From Stercorarius parasiticus (Eukaryota; Chordata; Aves; Charadriiformes; Stercorariidae): DNA of 64,000 bases. The position numbers and the translations under genes are program-made. The DNA lies in assembly GCA_013396915.1 (NCBI GenBank), contig VWZL01000675.1, forward strand, positions 62,001-126,000, given 5' to 3'. Below the pieces are notes generated by a model. That model had not been told where the DNA came from. It did no database searches and saw only the letters and a program-made list of their open reading frames with translations. Shown piece after piece: positions 1-30,104 of this stretch. Each line of letters starts with the position of its first letter. The first letter of the stretch is position 1.

Positions 1-142
1 TTCTGTAATTTCATTCGGAGGGGGAGGAGTTTCCGTTTGAATAGAATCTAATTGATTAGCGCACGTAAGGAAAGATAAAATTTTGAAATTTAATTGCAGG
101 TGACCAAATCACCATAATTTTGGGGTTTGTTTGGTTTTCCAG
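1..142 (+). other. 3' end of an upstream BICD2 intron
   Basis: AT-rich non-coding sequence ending in a pyrimidine-rich tract and CAG acceptor at 140-142, directly before the first coding exon of the window. The preceding exon is outside the window. Confidence 0.85.
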
Positions 143-19065
<18,923 letters not shown>

Positions 19066-22000
19066 GACAGGTGTGTAGAAAAATCATATTATGCGTCTTA
19101 TTTTATGCTGTAACTGTCAGCGTAAATCCCCACTATCTAATGTCGCAGTGAGTTGACTTGTACTAGTATGTTGTTGAACCAGGTAATACAAATTGTATTA
19201 TGGTGGTCTTAACTGTAACTCATTCGTAAGTATGGGGATGCTATTAACAAGTTAATAGTGGAAAGGAGTTCGCTTTTTCCACAATTAACATGTATGGGTT
19301 TTGCTGTTTATGGTAAGTGTTAAGAGAGTACACCTGATATAGTATATCTGGTGCTACTAATTGTAGTTCGTATAGCACAAACGTGATCCTTTCTCCAGGG
19401 TTGCAGCATACTTCAATAAATGCTTTCACAGGCAGAAAGAGAAAACCTTCCTTGTTATTGTGGCTCAAGAAGTGGTGAAAAGCAAATGTTAAAATTAGAG
19501 GTATGTCTTGAAAATGCAGAGCATTTGGAAACTGGAACCAAAATTAATCTATCTGCCTATTGTGGCAGGTATTAAGAAGTTGCTGTCATATCACCACTGA
19601 CCAAAGTCCTAAAGCTTTTATAGGTGATAAAAGCTAGAAAAAAAATCTCAGTAGGGTACCTTATTTACACTCTGCTTCCCTCTCTTCAGAGGGTTAACCA
19701 GAAAAAACTTGCACATTTATATTAAAAATATGCAATATTTACCCCGTCTGATATAAAACTTAAAATTTTAAGAATTGTGATCCTACCTGGTAGACAGTTC
19801 CACTTTAAGAAGTTATGCTGTGGAAAAGCGTCATGTCCTGAAAGGATCTTTGTGGTCTCATGTTGCTCCTTGCAAGCATAACACTTTAGAAAGAATTTGG
19901 TTTATATATTACTGTAACCACACAACATGTACGTGTAGAATTAATGTGACTGTGGTCTAGTATTGTCAGTCACAAAAAAGTTTTTCTCAGCTTTCAGTAT
20001 TAATCTAAATAGGGTAGTATTTCAGAGCTCTGATAATTTTTTTTTTTTTTAAAGACACAAAAGATACTGCATTCCTTATGCAAGCACGTTTCACAGGGCT
20101 CTACATTATAGGCACAGGAAATTGAACCAGATCATCCTGCTAATAATTACTTATGAAGTAGCTTAGTATACATATTAATCTTTAAAAACAAACCTTTTGT
20201 CTGCTACTGAACTTTTAAGGGGCCTTTTTAGCCACTTAATTACAATGTGTTTGATAATATAAAAGTGTACTTCATAATTGGTGCCTATATAAGAGAAAAA
20301 GATTGAAAATGTTGTTTCTAAAATTGTGGAAAAACTGTGGAGCACAGGAAGGCACGCTTTTTTCTTTAAACCAGAGTTTTAAAGTGCCTCGCCTCAAACT
20401 TTATTTTAATGTAAAGCCCTGTTCATTTTGTACTCTTTCAAATAATTTTGTATGCCTATAGTATTACTAAAAGCAATGCCAGACTGCGCAGTTGTCTGCT
20501 TGATAGTGATGTTTTATAAAGCCATTCTAATATTCCTGGTGTGGTACTGCCTCATCTCACTACCATTTCTTATAGATGGTCAGCAGCTTGCTTCCTGCGC
20601 ATTGCCGCTCTGCCTATAAGTAGTCAGGAGATCTCACAGTACTAATATGAGGTAATAAGGAGCACAGCTCGTTTTCCCAGTGAGGGGAAACCACATGGGA
20701 TTTTGGCTTCCCAGATATTAGTGGGGGGTGTGGAGGGAAGAGGCTCCTAAATCCATACAATGAGTCTTTAAGCAAATGGAACTGTAGAAACCTTGCTGCG
20801 AAGCTGGGAAACATCAAAATGCCACAGTCCAATGCCAGAATTGCATTTACCAATATTGAGAGGAAGAAAAAAAGCTCCAAGCGATTTCAGTCTAACACGT
20901 TCAAACATCGGTGTTTGAGAAGTTTAAGCAAATAGCAATTCTGGCTTTAGAAACTAGGCCCTGTGCGTCTATTATTACTTTTTTTAGAAAACATTGAATT
21001 CTCCTGAATTTGAGCTTTAATATTGCTAAATAGCAGGTTTGATATTTTAGAAGCAAGACATCTTTTAACTTTTTTCAATCCTGCTTTCACTTCTTTGCTG
21101 CACAATCTTCCAAAAGGCCTTTATTCTTCTCATTCCTGCATTAAGTGTAATTTAAAAATAATTTGTAAAAGCGGGCATTTGAGTGCTAACTTTCTTTGCA
21201 CCAATAGAAACAGTTACAATTTTGCTTCCGCTATGGTAGGGAGCTTTAATACAGTTTTCACTGCTTCCAAGTCTCTAATGGCAGTACTTTTGCAAAGTAC
21301 TGATGGGAAAAAGGTAAATTGGAGAAACTAATTTAATACCTTGTTAGGTTTTTTCCAAATTAACTGGAACTTTAAAGAAAGATGTCCGTGTTACCAGCCA
21401 GTGGCTGTCACTGTCAGCCTTGCCTCACACTTTCAGTTCCAAGTATGAACAATTTTGCTATTAGCCCCGTAGTCTTAGTAGTCATTTCCATCTTCATTCA
21501 TTTCTGTGGATCTTTAAAAAACAAAAAAGCCAAGAAACCTGACTGCTATTTGAGCTTGTCAAGGTTGTGGTTTAACTTATTTTAGCACCTGTTATAAAAA
21601 GAAATGACAAATGGTGGTAAGGTGACTTGATCCTGCTGTTTGTATTTTTAGATAATGTTTCAGGTTGAGTCTTGTAATTGACGATTAACGATTTCTTGAA
21701 ATGTACGTTTGCTGTAAGTCTTTCATATCACTTTCAATGGGTTGGGATAAAGCATGGAAAATTCCTTAAGCCGTCACCTACCTCTGCAAGCAGGCTCTTC
21801 TTCTGAGTGCTTTTCTCTGCATTGGCCTGCATGATCTCCTGACCTGCATGTTTCTGAAGAACCTAAAGCTTCATTGAAAATGTTTCTTGCACATTCATTG
21901 TGGTTAGCTTGTGCTCGAACGGCAAAGCTTCATTCAGTACTTGTAAGAAACTTTCTGCAAAGCTATTGCTTCCGGGCTGAACCCATAAAGCATCGTTTCA

Positions 22001-22172
22001 TTGGCTTAGAAAGCGTCTATGAGCTAAAATGGCTGCTTCTACCCCAGTAATCTAACAGACACCCTCAACCAACTAACCTGCTTTTGCAGCACGTTATTTT
22101 AAGTTCTTTAATTGAGAAATAAACACTGATTTTTTTTTTTTCCTAATGCTGTTTTATTTTTCCATTTTTCAG
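19066..22172 (+). other. BICD2: 3' UTR of the long form and intron of the short form of BICD2
   Basis: This sequence is transcribed in both forms but kept only when the donor at 18970 is not used. It is AT-rich, with no recognised repeat. An AATAAA at 19415-19420, 350 nt after the stop, could end the long form early. The intron of the short form (18970-22172, 3.2 kb) ends in a strong pyrimidine tract, GTTTTATTTTTCCATTTTTC, then AG. Confidence 0.75.
19415..19420 (+). terminator. Possible proximal poly(A) signal, long BICD2 form
   Basis: AATAAA in TTCAATAAATGC, 350 nt after the long-form stop. The downstream sequence (TCCTTGTTATTGTGGC at about 19447) is mildly GU-rich, so usage is uncertain. 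Confidence 0.4.
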
Positions 22173-23705
22173 CTGTAGAGTAGTCCCTGGAGAAGGCCTT
22201 TACAACAGTGCAACAGCATTTCTTAGCCTCTTTCATTATGGTTAAAAGTGGTAGCCCATTGCACAAAGAATGAAACCACTGACCTGATCCTAACTTTTGA
22301 AAACACCTTTTCCTATATACTACCTGAAACTTTTATGTCTGAAGCTGTAAAACAAGCTTTACCTATAAGTGCTGCTGCAGTAAGAAAACTTACAAGTGCT
22401 GAAGAAACCTACTTCAAATGTAATAATCACCACATTAGTTTATGATCTACTAGAAATGTTCAGATGGGGGAATTTCTTATTTCATTGCATATGCTCATTT
22501 TTTATGTCATTGTTAAACCTGTGCACTTTTGATATTTTGATATTTTTCTTCAGCTTCTTTAATTCCTTATGTAGAAGAGTTTATATAAATGCAGTAGTTT
22601 GTGCTCATAGTCTTTCTCCAATTTGGGCTTGTGATTTTTGGATTCTACATCAGCGTGTGGCAGAGATTTTGGGGGGGCTCTAGATTGTGATTAGAAAAGA
22701 GTTTCAACGAAAAACAGGAGCTCTGCTAAACTGTGCTGTGCTTCAGCAGCTTTTTTTTTTATTATTATAAAACGTTAAGCTTTAGATGTTCAAATTACTG
22801 ACTTTTTTTTTTTTAACTGCCATGTTCATTAAGAAATCCAGGGTATTCAAATTCTGGGGTTTTTTTCATATTGTATTATTATTCTTAGGAATAGTTCAAT
22901 GTAACAAGAAGAAAACTTGACTTTGCTCTGGTTAAAACAGTAATAGGCACTTGAAAAATATTAAATAAGTAGTATTACCTATAAATTCCAGAATTCCTGG
23001 GTTTTAGGAAGCTGAAGTATTATTGATTAACAGAATTTTATACAACTATACCAGTTAAATTCCAAATTGGAATTGTTTTGTTACTTTTTTGTTTTATTGT
23101 GCCAAATTATGGTACATTTAGAAAGAAAAATTCTAAAGTTGTCAATGATAGGGTGTTATATATCAGCACCTTTCAGTCAACAGTTATTGCCAGTAGTGTC
23201 TTTAATCATTTTAAGGGAAACTCTTAGAATAGCTTAGTCTAAGTTCTGTAACTTAGGAGAAATGGAATGGCTGGTTTGGAATTTAGTCAAGACATGGAGC
23301 AATAAGCGCAAAGTGAACTCCCCTTTCGCACATTTTTAATGGGTAGTCTTACTATAGAGATTATATATTCAAGGAATTGTAAAAAATTCTGTTAGTCAAT
23401 GATATTTCATCGTGCAAATCCATGCAAATTCAGGGGTATAGAGAGAAAAAAAAAACAAACAAAACCAACAACAAACCTAAACAAACCCAAATACACTTTG
23501 GGAACCAAATGGACTCATGTTGAACAAATGAGCAAGGTGTATTAACACATTTGTGGTAACAGTACAGAGGATGTATCAGGAATATTGATGTTATGTTAGC
23601 TTTGTACGGTGGTGGATGCAGTTAACCATAGTATTGTTTGCAAACGTGAACAACAAAACATTGATATCTTCTCTTGCATGTTGTATCTAATCATTGTAAT
23701 TTCAG

Positions 23706-23897
23706 GAAACAGAAACGGAGAAGCGCATCAACAAGCCGTACCCGTCTCTCTACTGTTTGTTGAGGCTCACACGAATGATTAAATTGGTACTTGTTGGGGG
23801 GGAGCCTTTCGACTCCTCAAAAAAAGTACAAATTGAAATAATATTGACAGAGGGGAAAAGATTTCTGTTTGCTGGAAAAAAGCATTATTATTCCTAG
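23706..23897 (+). other. Coding-like open block in the BICD2 3' UTR region
   Basis: After TGTAATTTCAG there is an open frame of 63 codons from GAAACAGAAACGGAG to TAG (23895-23897). Its first ~20 codons use G or C at most third positions, unlike the AT-rich surroundings. It begins ETETEKRINKPYPSLYCLLR. It would join in phase with the donor at 18970. It resembles no protein I know. It may instead be a conserved 3' UTR segment. Confidence 0.2.
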
Positions 23898-24219
23898 ATG
23901 TGGGGACTTATATTTCCATCTTCTGTTACAGTATTGATTCATAAGAAATATTGTTGCATTTAAAATTACTACATTTGTATGTGGGTATTTATTTGAAATG
24001 ATGTCAAAGTACTGTATTATGTTTTATGTGCATTACCTTTTAGTGGTGGATTGGTCTCCATTTAACATCATATGCATGTATTCTTGCCAAGTAACCTTTA
24101 CACAGATCTGGAAGGGGGGAAATCTTAAAGAGAAAATGTGGAAACTTCTTAAAAGTATAACTGTGTGTTAATTGGATAACCTTAGGGAGGCATAGAGGGC
24201 CAAACGTTACTTCCAAATT

Positions 24220-24225
24220 AATAAA
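24220..24225 (+). terminator. Possible poly(A) signal
   Basis: AATAAA in TTAATAAAAAAG, followed by GTGTTTAATGTAGG. It is a weaker candidate than the signal 65 nt further on. Confidence 0.4.
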
Positions 24226-24284
24226 AAAGTGTTTAATGTAGGAAAGCAATCTGCCTGCGTAAAGGTAGTCACATTGGCAGTATC

Positions 24285-24335
24285 AATAAAAGAGAAAAGG
24301 AATCACGTTTTCTGCTTGTTGTTTTTGTGTTTTAA
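24285..24335 (+). terminator. BICD2: Main BICD2 poly(A) signal and GU-rich downstream element
   Basis: AATAAA at 24285-24290, a likely CA cleavage site near 24304-24306, and then the GU-rich stretch TCTGCTTGTTGTTTTTGTGT from 24311. Spacing and composition fit a strong cleavage and polyadenylation site. A further AATAAA at 24390 lacks so clear a GU element. Confidence 0.75.
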
Positions 24336-26046
24336 GAAGGTGCCATTTTAATTAGTCAGTCTTCCTAAGCTATTTTAAGTGTAGGGCTAAATAAATACTA
24401 ATTTTTATCTGAGGGAAAATGAAAACTTAAAACTACATTTGCTGCAGAACTAGAAAATTTATTATTTGAGCTCATATTTGTGGAGCACCATCCTCTGGGC
24501 TGTTCCATGAGATTTTCCTGTATTAGTTTTAGCCTTGATCAGACTGATTTAATCTGTTTCAACAAGGAGCCATGCAAACACTCGGACCAGGACAGGAGAG
24601 GGGAGGGTGGGACTAATGCTTTTGGTGTCAGTAGTTACAAGTCTTCATGAAATCACAGCTTAATTTCTCATATGCTCTCCAAAATGCATTAAGATGATGT
24701 TTATCTGTAGAATTAACAAACAAACTCACAAAAAACCCCCGAAGGAGTGTGCTTAAAGTCTGAGGGCGAGGCTAAGGTTTGCCTCATCAATGCAAGGACA
24801 TTCTTGGATCGATGAATTGATGTTGTCCCCTGAAAATATTAAATATGGTTTTATACTATAGTTTAACAACTCTTACGCCCCCAGATAGGATTCCTAGAAC
24901 TATTCTGCTGCTTGTTTGTATACCTGGTAGCAGTCAGTTGCATTACACCAGCTAATCAATTTATATTGTAACTGAAGAGCAATATGACATTTTTTAGGTA
25001 GGCACTGAAAATACTTGTCGAATTGTGTGCAATAAACTAGCAAAGCATATTTGCCAGGACACTTGCCCTGATTGTATAGTTTCACATTTGTTGTAATGGG
25101 AGCTTTATCTGCAGGGTGATCTGAGGGAAAAACATTTCATAAATATGTATGCGTGCAAATGACGGAAGAACAAGAACAGGCCTGTGGAAGTAGCAAAACA
25201 GTGTGACTCTAAAATACGTTAGTAAGAAAATAAGAAAACAAGAGAAGGACAATATTTAGCTTAAAAGCTTGTCTAGCGAGTGGCTATTAATTAAAATATC
25301 AATTTCTTTGACTCTTTTCTGTGTAGAAAAAAATGCAGTGCCTGAAGGGAATGTTGCCTATGTTGTGTTGGGAGGGTGGGTCCCCAGCCACATTCCGTAC
25401 TGCAGATGTTGCTGTATTTAGTCTCTGGGCTAATCTGCCAGCTAATATAATGCTCCTGCTTGCCATGGGGCCAGTAATTTAGTAGTGATCACTTGTTTCT
25501 TGCAAGCAAGGCTTGAAAACAAGCTACTAACTTTCCAGAGGAGGAAGAGGGCAGATTCTATTAGATGTATTTAGATGCCTAAAGATAAAGAGAAGCCGAC
25601 GTGAAAGCCCCATGTGCCTAGTTTTGTGGAATGAAGGCGAAGAAAATTAAGACACAGGTGCTTTTCGGAGATCCCACTGGATAAGATGGTAAAATTGAGC
25701 TACACAAATATTTACGGAAGTTTCGGTTTCAAAAATAATACTACATTCTTGTGTTTTTTAAAGGCTGATGAGGTAGGTTGACCTACAGGACCAGGAGAGG
25801 GTATTTTTCCACCCAGGACTTAGCAAGAACATTGGAAAACTATAAAGATCACTTCTGTGAGCTCAAAACCAAGCAAAGCAGCCAGGTAATATTATTTTGA
25901 GTATATGGTTATTTTGAGTATTGTATTGAATGTTTATACGTAAGAGGTTCAAGCAAATATTCCTTAGTGGCTGCTGGGAAAAACACTCACATAGAAGCTA
26001 CTCAAAAGATGACTTCATCCTATTCCTTTCTTTTCTTCCAAGACAG

Positions 26047-26171
26047 TTGATGTCCTTTCCCAGTAAAGGAGGGGAGTTGCTGCTTCTTAGTGCAAATTCC
26101 CTCAAGAAGCAGCTGGAACAGCTGCAGAGTGAACTTTTTTCCCCTTCTGTACGGAGCATGGTACCTCCCAG
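26047..26171 (+). other. Possible unassigned exon encoding a short coiled coil
   Basis: A strong pyrimidine tract (TTCCTTTCTTTTCTTCCAAG) and AG precede the segment, and CCCAG|GTAATC follows. The 125 nt between read LMSFPSKGGELLLLS, then NSLKKQLEQLQSELF and a Ser/Pro end. The middle has coiled-coil-like heptads. I do not recognise a gene. No partner exon was found, so it may be chance. Confidence 0.2.
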
Positions 26172-27469
26172 GTAATCCCAGACCTCGTCTCTCATATATT
26201 GAATCTGCGTCAGCCAGCCTTCCCTTATCCAGCCCGGTGACACTGGGACATGCTGCTCTTAACTAAGTCATCAGGTTTGATAATTAGCAAGCAAAGTGGT
26301 GGTAAGATGTCTTGGATTCACTAAAAGTTTTTTTAAAAAAGACAACAAACAAAAAAAGCTGGATCTCATTGTAGATGCTAAAGAAGACTATTTCTGAAGT
26401 AACAATAATATAATGAGTGGGGGTGGTGTAATGAAAGCTGATTTTTGTGATTTTGCCGGAGAAAACCTGAGAGAAAGTTTAAAATTTACTTAAAACCTAA
26501 TTTATACTGATGTTTAACTAAGAGGATATATGTAATGTAGGACTTGCTGATTAAGGCTACATACCTAGGCAGAGCTTGCCCTAGCTGCATACAGATGAAG
26601 TGACTTTAAGCTGGGGTGAAGTAGGCACACCCAGGTTTCTACCATCCTAGCAAGTAAGCATCAAAGTTGGTTAACTAAACTGAAAATGACTTTATGGGTA
26701 GATCCCACAAATGCTATGGCTTTTTACTGAATCAGATGTTGGGTTAGAAGGACGCTCTACGAAGGGCAAAAATGTACCTGACGAATTCTCTTTATGTTGC
26801 AAGAATTTTGAACAACTTTACATTCTTAAAACATCTCTGGGATTTTACTTTTAAAAATGTCAGCAGATGGACCTTTGAGTTGTGACTGTCCTATGCTGAA
26901 ATACTGTAAGATGCTTAACAGGCAGGAGAAACTTTAAAACTTGATTATTTGTTAAACAGGTCATACGTATTAAAAGAGCACAATTTTAAAAAATAAATTC
27001 TTGCTAGCACTTGCATAATCCATTATTCTCAGTAACAATATTTTTTTTTCTCTTTTTTGAGACTGATTAATTCTGCTTTTCAAACAGTAATGTATTTGAG
27101 GAATTACAAATCTCCATATTTAAGTGTAAGGAGAGAAGGAAAAACAACTGTTCATTTTAGTATATGCTGCTTCATATTGCTTGACATTAAGAAAATATTT
27201 TCTCCTTTATCTTCTTGAAACCTTGCTCCCTATTTTTTACACAGAAATTTTAGGTTAAAACAGTATCCCAGTATTCAGGTGCACGCTAACTCAAAACTAA
27301 GGAAAACGCTCAATTTGGCAATTTCATAATCAGAAATATTTTCCCCTTAATTTTTGGTGATGAGACTGTTCCTAACTAGCATAGTTTGTATATTTATTGC
27401 AAATTATATTGAGTAAACATTCCGGTAGCTTCTACTAGTCTCAAATGTTATTATCTTATTTTCCTGTAT

Positions 27470-27730
27470 GGCTTCTACCCTGGAATTCAAATTAATGCAG
27501 CTCAAGGCTTTATCAAGGGATAAAGAGTATTTGATCCAGCGGTAGAACATTAGGTTCCTGTTACCGCCAGATGAACAATGAGCCTTTATTAAGCCAATTA
27601 TCGAAGTCTTAGAGACCGAGCATTAATATCTCCATTTAGAACACAGACGTCGCTGTCAGGTTAATGCCCCAATGCTATTGACAGCTTGGGAACGAGGCGT
27701 TTAGAGTGTGATCTTACCTGGATCTAAAGA
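27470..27730. promoter_or_regulatory. Candidate conserved non-coding element
   Basis: A high-complexity block without repeats, with at least five ATTA/TAAT cores, SOX-like AACAATG (27574-27580), MEIS-like TGACAG (about 27678), and several retained CpGs (ACCGCC, TCGAAG, GACGTCGC, CGAGGCG) in a CpG-poor setting. This texture is typical of developmental enhancers, but conservation was not tested. Confidence 0.35.
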
Positions 27731-29336
27731 ATAGCTTCAACTTGTGCCTTATTATGATGGGGAAAGCATTAATTCTTTTTAGCTGGTAGTCATGTGGTTA
27801 TTTAGTAACAGGTCTCAAAAATAAGACTAGATTTTGTAAAGGCAAGTTCCTTGTCATTTTGTCTTTCTCCATGGGGACAGGATTCCTAGCTATCAGCAGT
27901 ATGCACATACTTTTCACACTTAGGGTATTAAGTTGTTTTGGGTTTGGTTTTTTTTTTTTTGGTTAGTGCAAATCCTCGAGTCAAACAGCAGAAAACTCAA
28001 GCAGAACAGCCAAAGCGCAGGAACCTGCTGTCAGCGAGTCTCCAGCAAGGTTTTGTCCACAGGTGCTGCTAGTGAGGTTAGCAGAGTTGCTCACCACTAC
28101 AGCCTGACATGCCGGATGTTTGCTGTGCTTCAGATCTGTTGGCAAAAAGTTGGTGTTTACTCTTTCCTGACTCCAGCTGCTTGAACCTGAATAACAAAAC
28201 AGGTTACTGAGCAGATTTAGAATAGCGTGCATATCAGTATCAGCGTATCTGAAGGTGCTGTCATGTTGCAGGATGAAGCAGCTGCCCAAGTGAGCTGAAG
28301 TAGCGCATCTGACGGTGCTCCGAGAGCTGGGTCAAAAGAAAACTGTGCCACCGTTAAGTGTCAGACCAAGCTCCCTGTCCTCCTCCTGTTCTCCATGACA
28401 AGGTAGTCTTTGGCCTTCAGATCTGCACCTTCAGATCTCGCCACAAACAAGAGCGCTGCTTTTCTCTGGCAGGTTCTTGTCCTGCTGTTGGGTTTGTAGA
28501 AGCTGCTGCACAGCCATTAGGTATCGGTTTTGGTCTTTGCTGACATTACATTAGGAACCAGCAGACACAAGAATGAATCCAATTTTCAGGCACCATGTAA
28601 TTTGTTTTTCAGTTGCGGAAACAAAGCCATCTTACTCTGCAGGACCTGCTGGCTGTTCTACCAGGCGGTTCACTGTGGCTGGCACCTTCTGTTACGCTGC
28701 TGGCAATTCATCAGAGATAGTGGTGCCTTCTAGATGTCTTTGAATTGCACCTTTCTGTAGGCTGCCAATGAAACTACATGCCTGACTTTGCATCACTGAT
28801 AGTGGTTTTTAGGGTTTGTGGTTTTCTTAAGTTACCACTTTTAGGTACAATACTAGAATAGTAGGGGAAGAGAAAAAGTTTGCATCTTTGACTTCTACCT
28901 TTTTTCCTTTTATGCTATATGGATGAAAGCCTGGGCATATTTTTTTTCCTTTACATAACACAGGAATGTATATATATATCTTTATCTTTTCTGATTGAAT
29001 GTTTACCTTCTTCAAAAAAAACTTTGCTAAAAGTTTGTTCATCCTTTAATTGGAACAATGAGGATGTGGAATAGCTGAGAACACTTCTTCCAGGAGCTCA
29101 GTTATGCAGAGGCTTAAAGTGTATTTCATCAACTCAGTAAAATACGCAGTTAAGCTCTTGGTGATGTTCACAACGCCCCTAGTTATCAACAGTCCACAGC
29201 AGAATCACAGCCCAGAGAAGGGATGAGAGCTTGTGTTCTGTCTTTCTAATCTAGTTGCAGAAGCTGGTTGGGCAGTGGAAAATACATGCCTTTTTTGCCT
29301 CCCCTTTGTTTCTTATTACCCTTAGAGTCATTGTTA

Positions 29337-29402
29337 TCATGAGCTTTCCTGATTCCTCTTCTGACTTGATCATGAGCTTTCCTGATTCCTCTTCTGACTT
29401 GA
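29337..29402. repeat. Perfect 33-bp tandem duplication
   Basis: 29337-29369 and 29370-29402 are identical head-to-tail copies starting TCATGAGCTTTCC and ending TTCTGACTTGA. Identity suggests a recent duplication. It encodes an MSFPDSSSDL-type repeat in one frame, but no gene is supported. Confidence 0.95.
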
Positions 29403-29780
29403 GTTCAGACTCTTCATTCTTCTTGGAAATGACTTTTTATTCTCATCTGGAAGGCTCTTCCCGGAGGTGTGGTTAGACTCACTTTTCCTGCTTCATCATA
29501 TCTACGGAGCTCAGGACTCTTGAGAAATCTGACAGAACATCTCCTAGCAAAAAGGCAACAAATATATCTCCTTCCATTTCTTTATCATTAGTAGGAGGCA
29601 AAATTGTCATTGCTGCTTCTCCCGTTCTTCTGAAGGCCAGCTTTCACCAGTGTCTTGTTTCAGAAGGGATGTTACTTCCACAGAGGCAGAAAAAAGCTAG
29701 CGAAAGCAGCCACTGTTCCAGTCCCAAATACCTTTTCATAGAAAAAAACTGATGTGTTTCAGTGGGGGTGAGGAGAAAGG

Positions 29781-30104
29781 GAATCGCAGAATGGTTCGGG
29801 TTGGAAGGGACCTTCAAGATCACCTACTTCCCACCCCCTGCCCTGGGCAGGGACACCTCCCACCAGACCAGGTTGCTCCAAGCCCTGTCCAACCTGGCCT
29901 TGAACACCTCCAGGGATGGGGCAGCCACAGCTTCTCTGGGCAACCTGGGCCAGGGGCTCACCACCCTCACAGCAAAGAATTTCTTCCTCAGATCTCATCT
30001 AAATCTCCCCTCTTTCAGCTTAAAACTGTTACCCCTCGTCCGTCCCCATCTTTCCTGTAGCCCTTTTAGGTACTGGGAAGGGCTATAAGGTCTCCCCTGA
30101 GCCT
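29781..30104 (-). mobile_element. CR1 LINE, short 3' fragment
   Basis: The plus strand reads GAATCGCAGAATGG then GGGTTGGAAGGGACC, the reverse complement of a CR1 3' end, and continues through CCAACCTGGCCTTGAACACC to TATAAGGTCTCCCC. It is heavily 5'-truncated (about 320 bp). It is the same kind of CR1 as the copy at 53.3 kb. Open frames here are repeat-derived. Confidence 0.93.

Larger units (their letters stand above)
22173..24306 (+). other. BICD2: Alternative terminal exon of BICD2: two codons (Leu, stop) plus 3' UTR
   Basis: The exon starts right after TTTTTCAG with CTG TAG. Joined in phase 0 to the donor after Ser at 18969, it adds only Leu and a stop (22176-22178), giving ...SSNPSL. As I remember, the shorter human BICD2 isoform also ends in ...PSL, which makes this acceptor much more than a chance match. 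The remainder, about 2.1 kb, would be 3' UTR, ending near the AATAAA at 24285 with a GU-rich element after it. The total protein in the window is then 664 residues. Not confirmed by transcripts. Confidence 0.82.
24336..29780. other. Intergenic DNA downstream of BICD2
   Basis: AT-rich sequence without a recognisable gene. It contains a possible exon-like segment (26047-26171), a candidate conserved block (27470-27730) and a perfect 33-bp tandem duplication (29337-29402). Other open frames, for example 27933-28184 and 28358-28733, show no domain or coding signature. Confidence 0.7.

Noticed and set aside
29752..30088. Overlapping open frames on both strands
   Set aside because: All fall in the CR1 fragment; similar ones recur in the CR1 at 53.4 kb.
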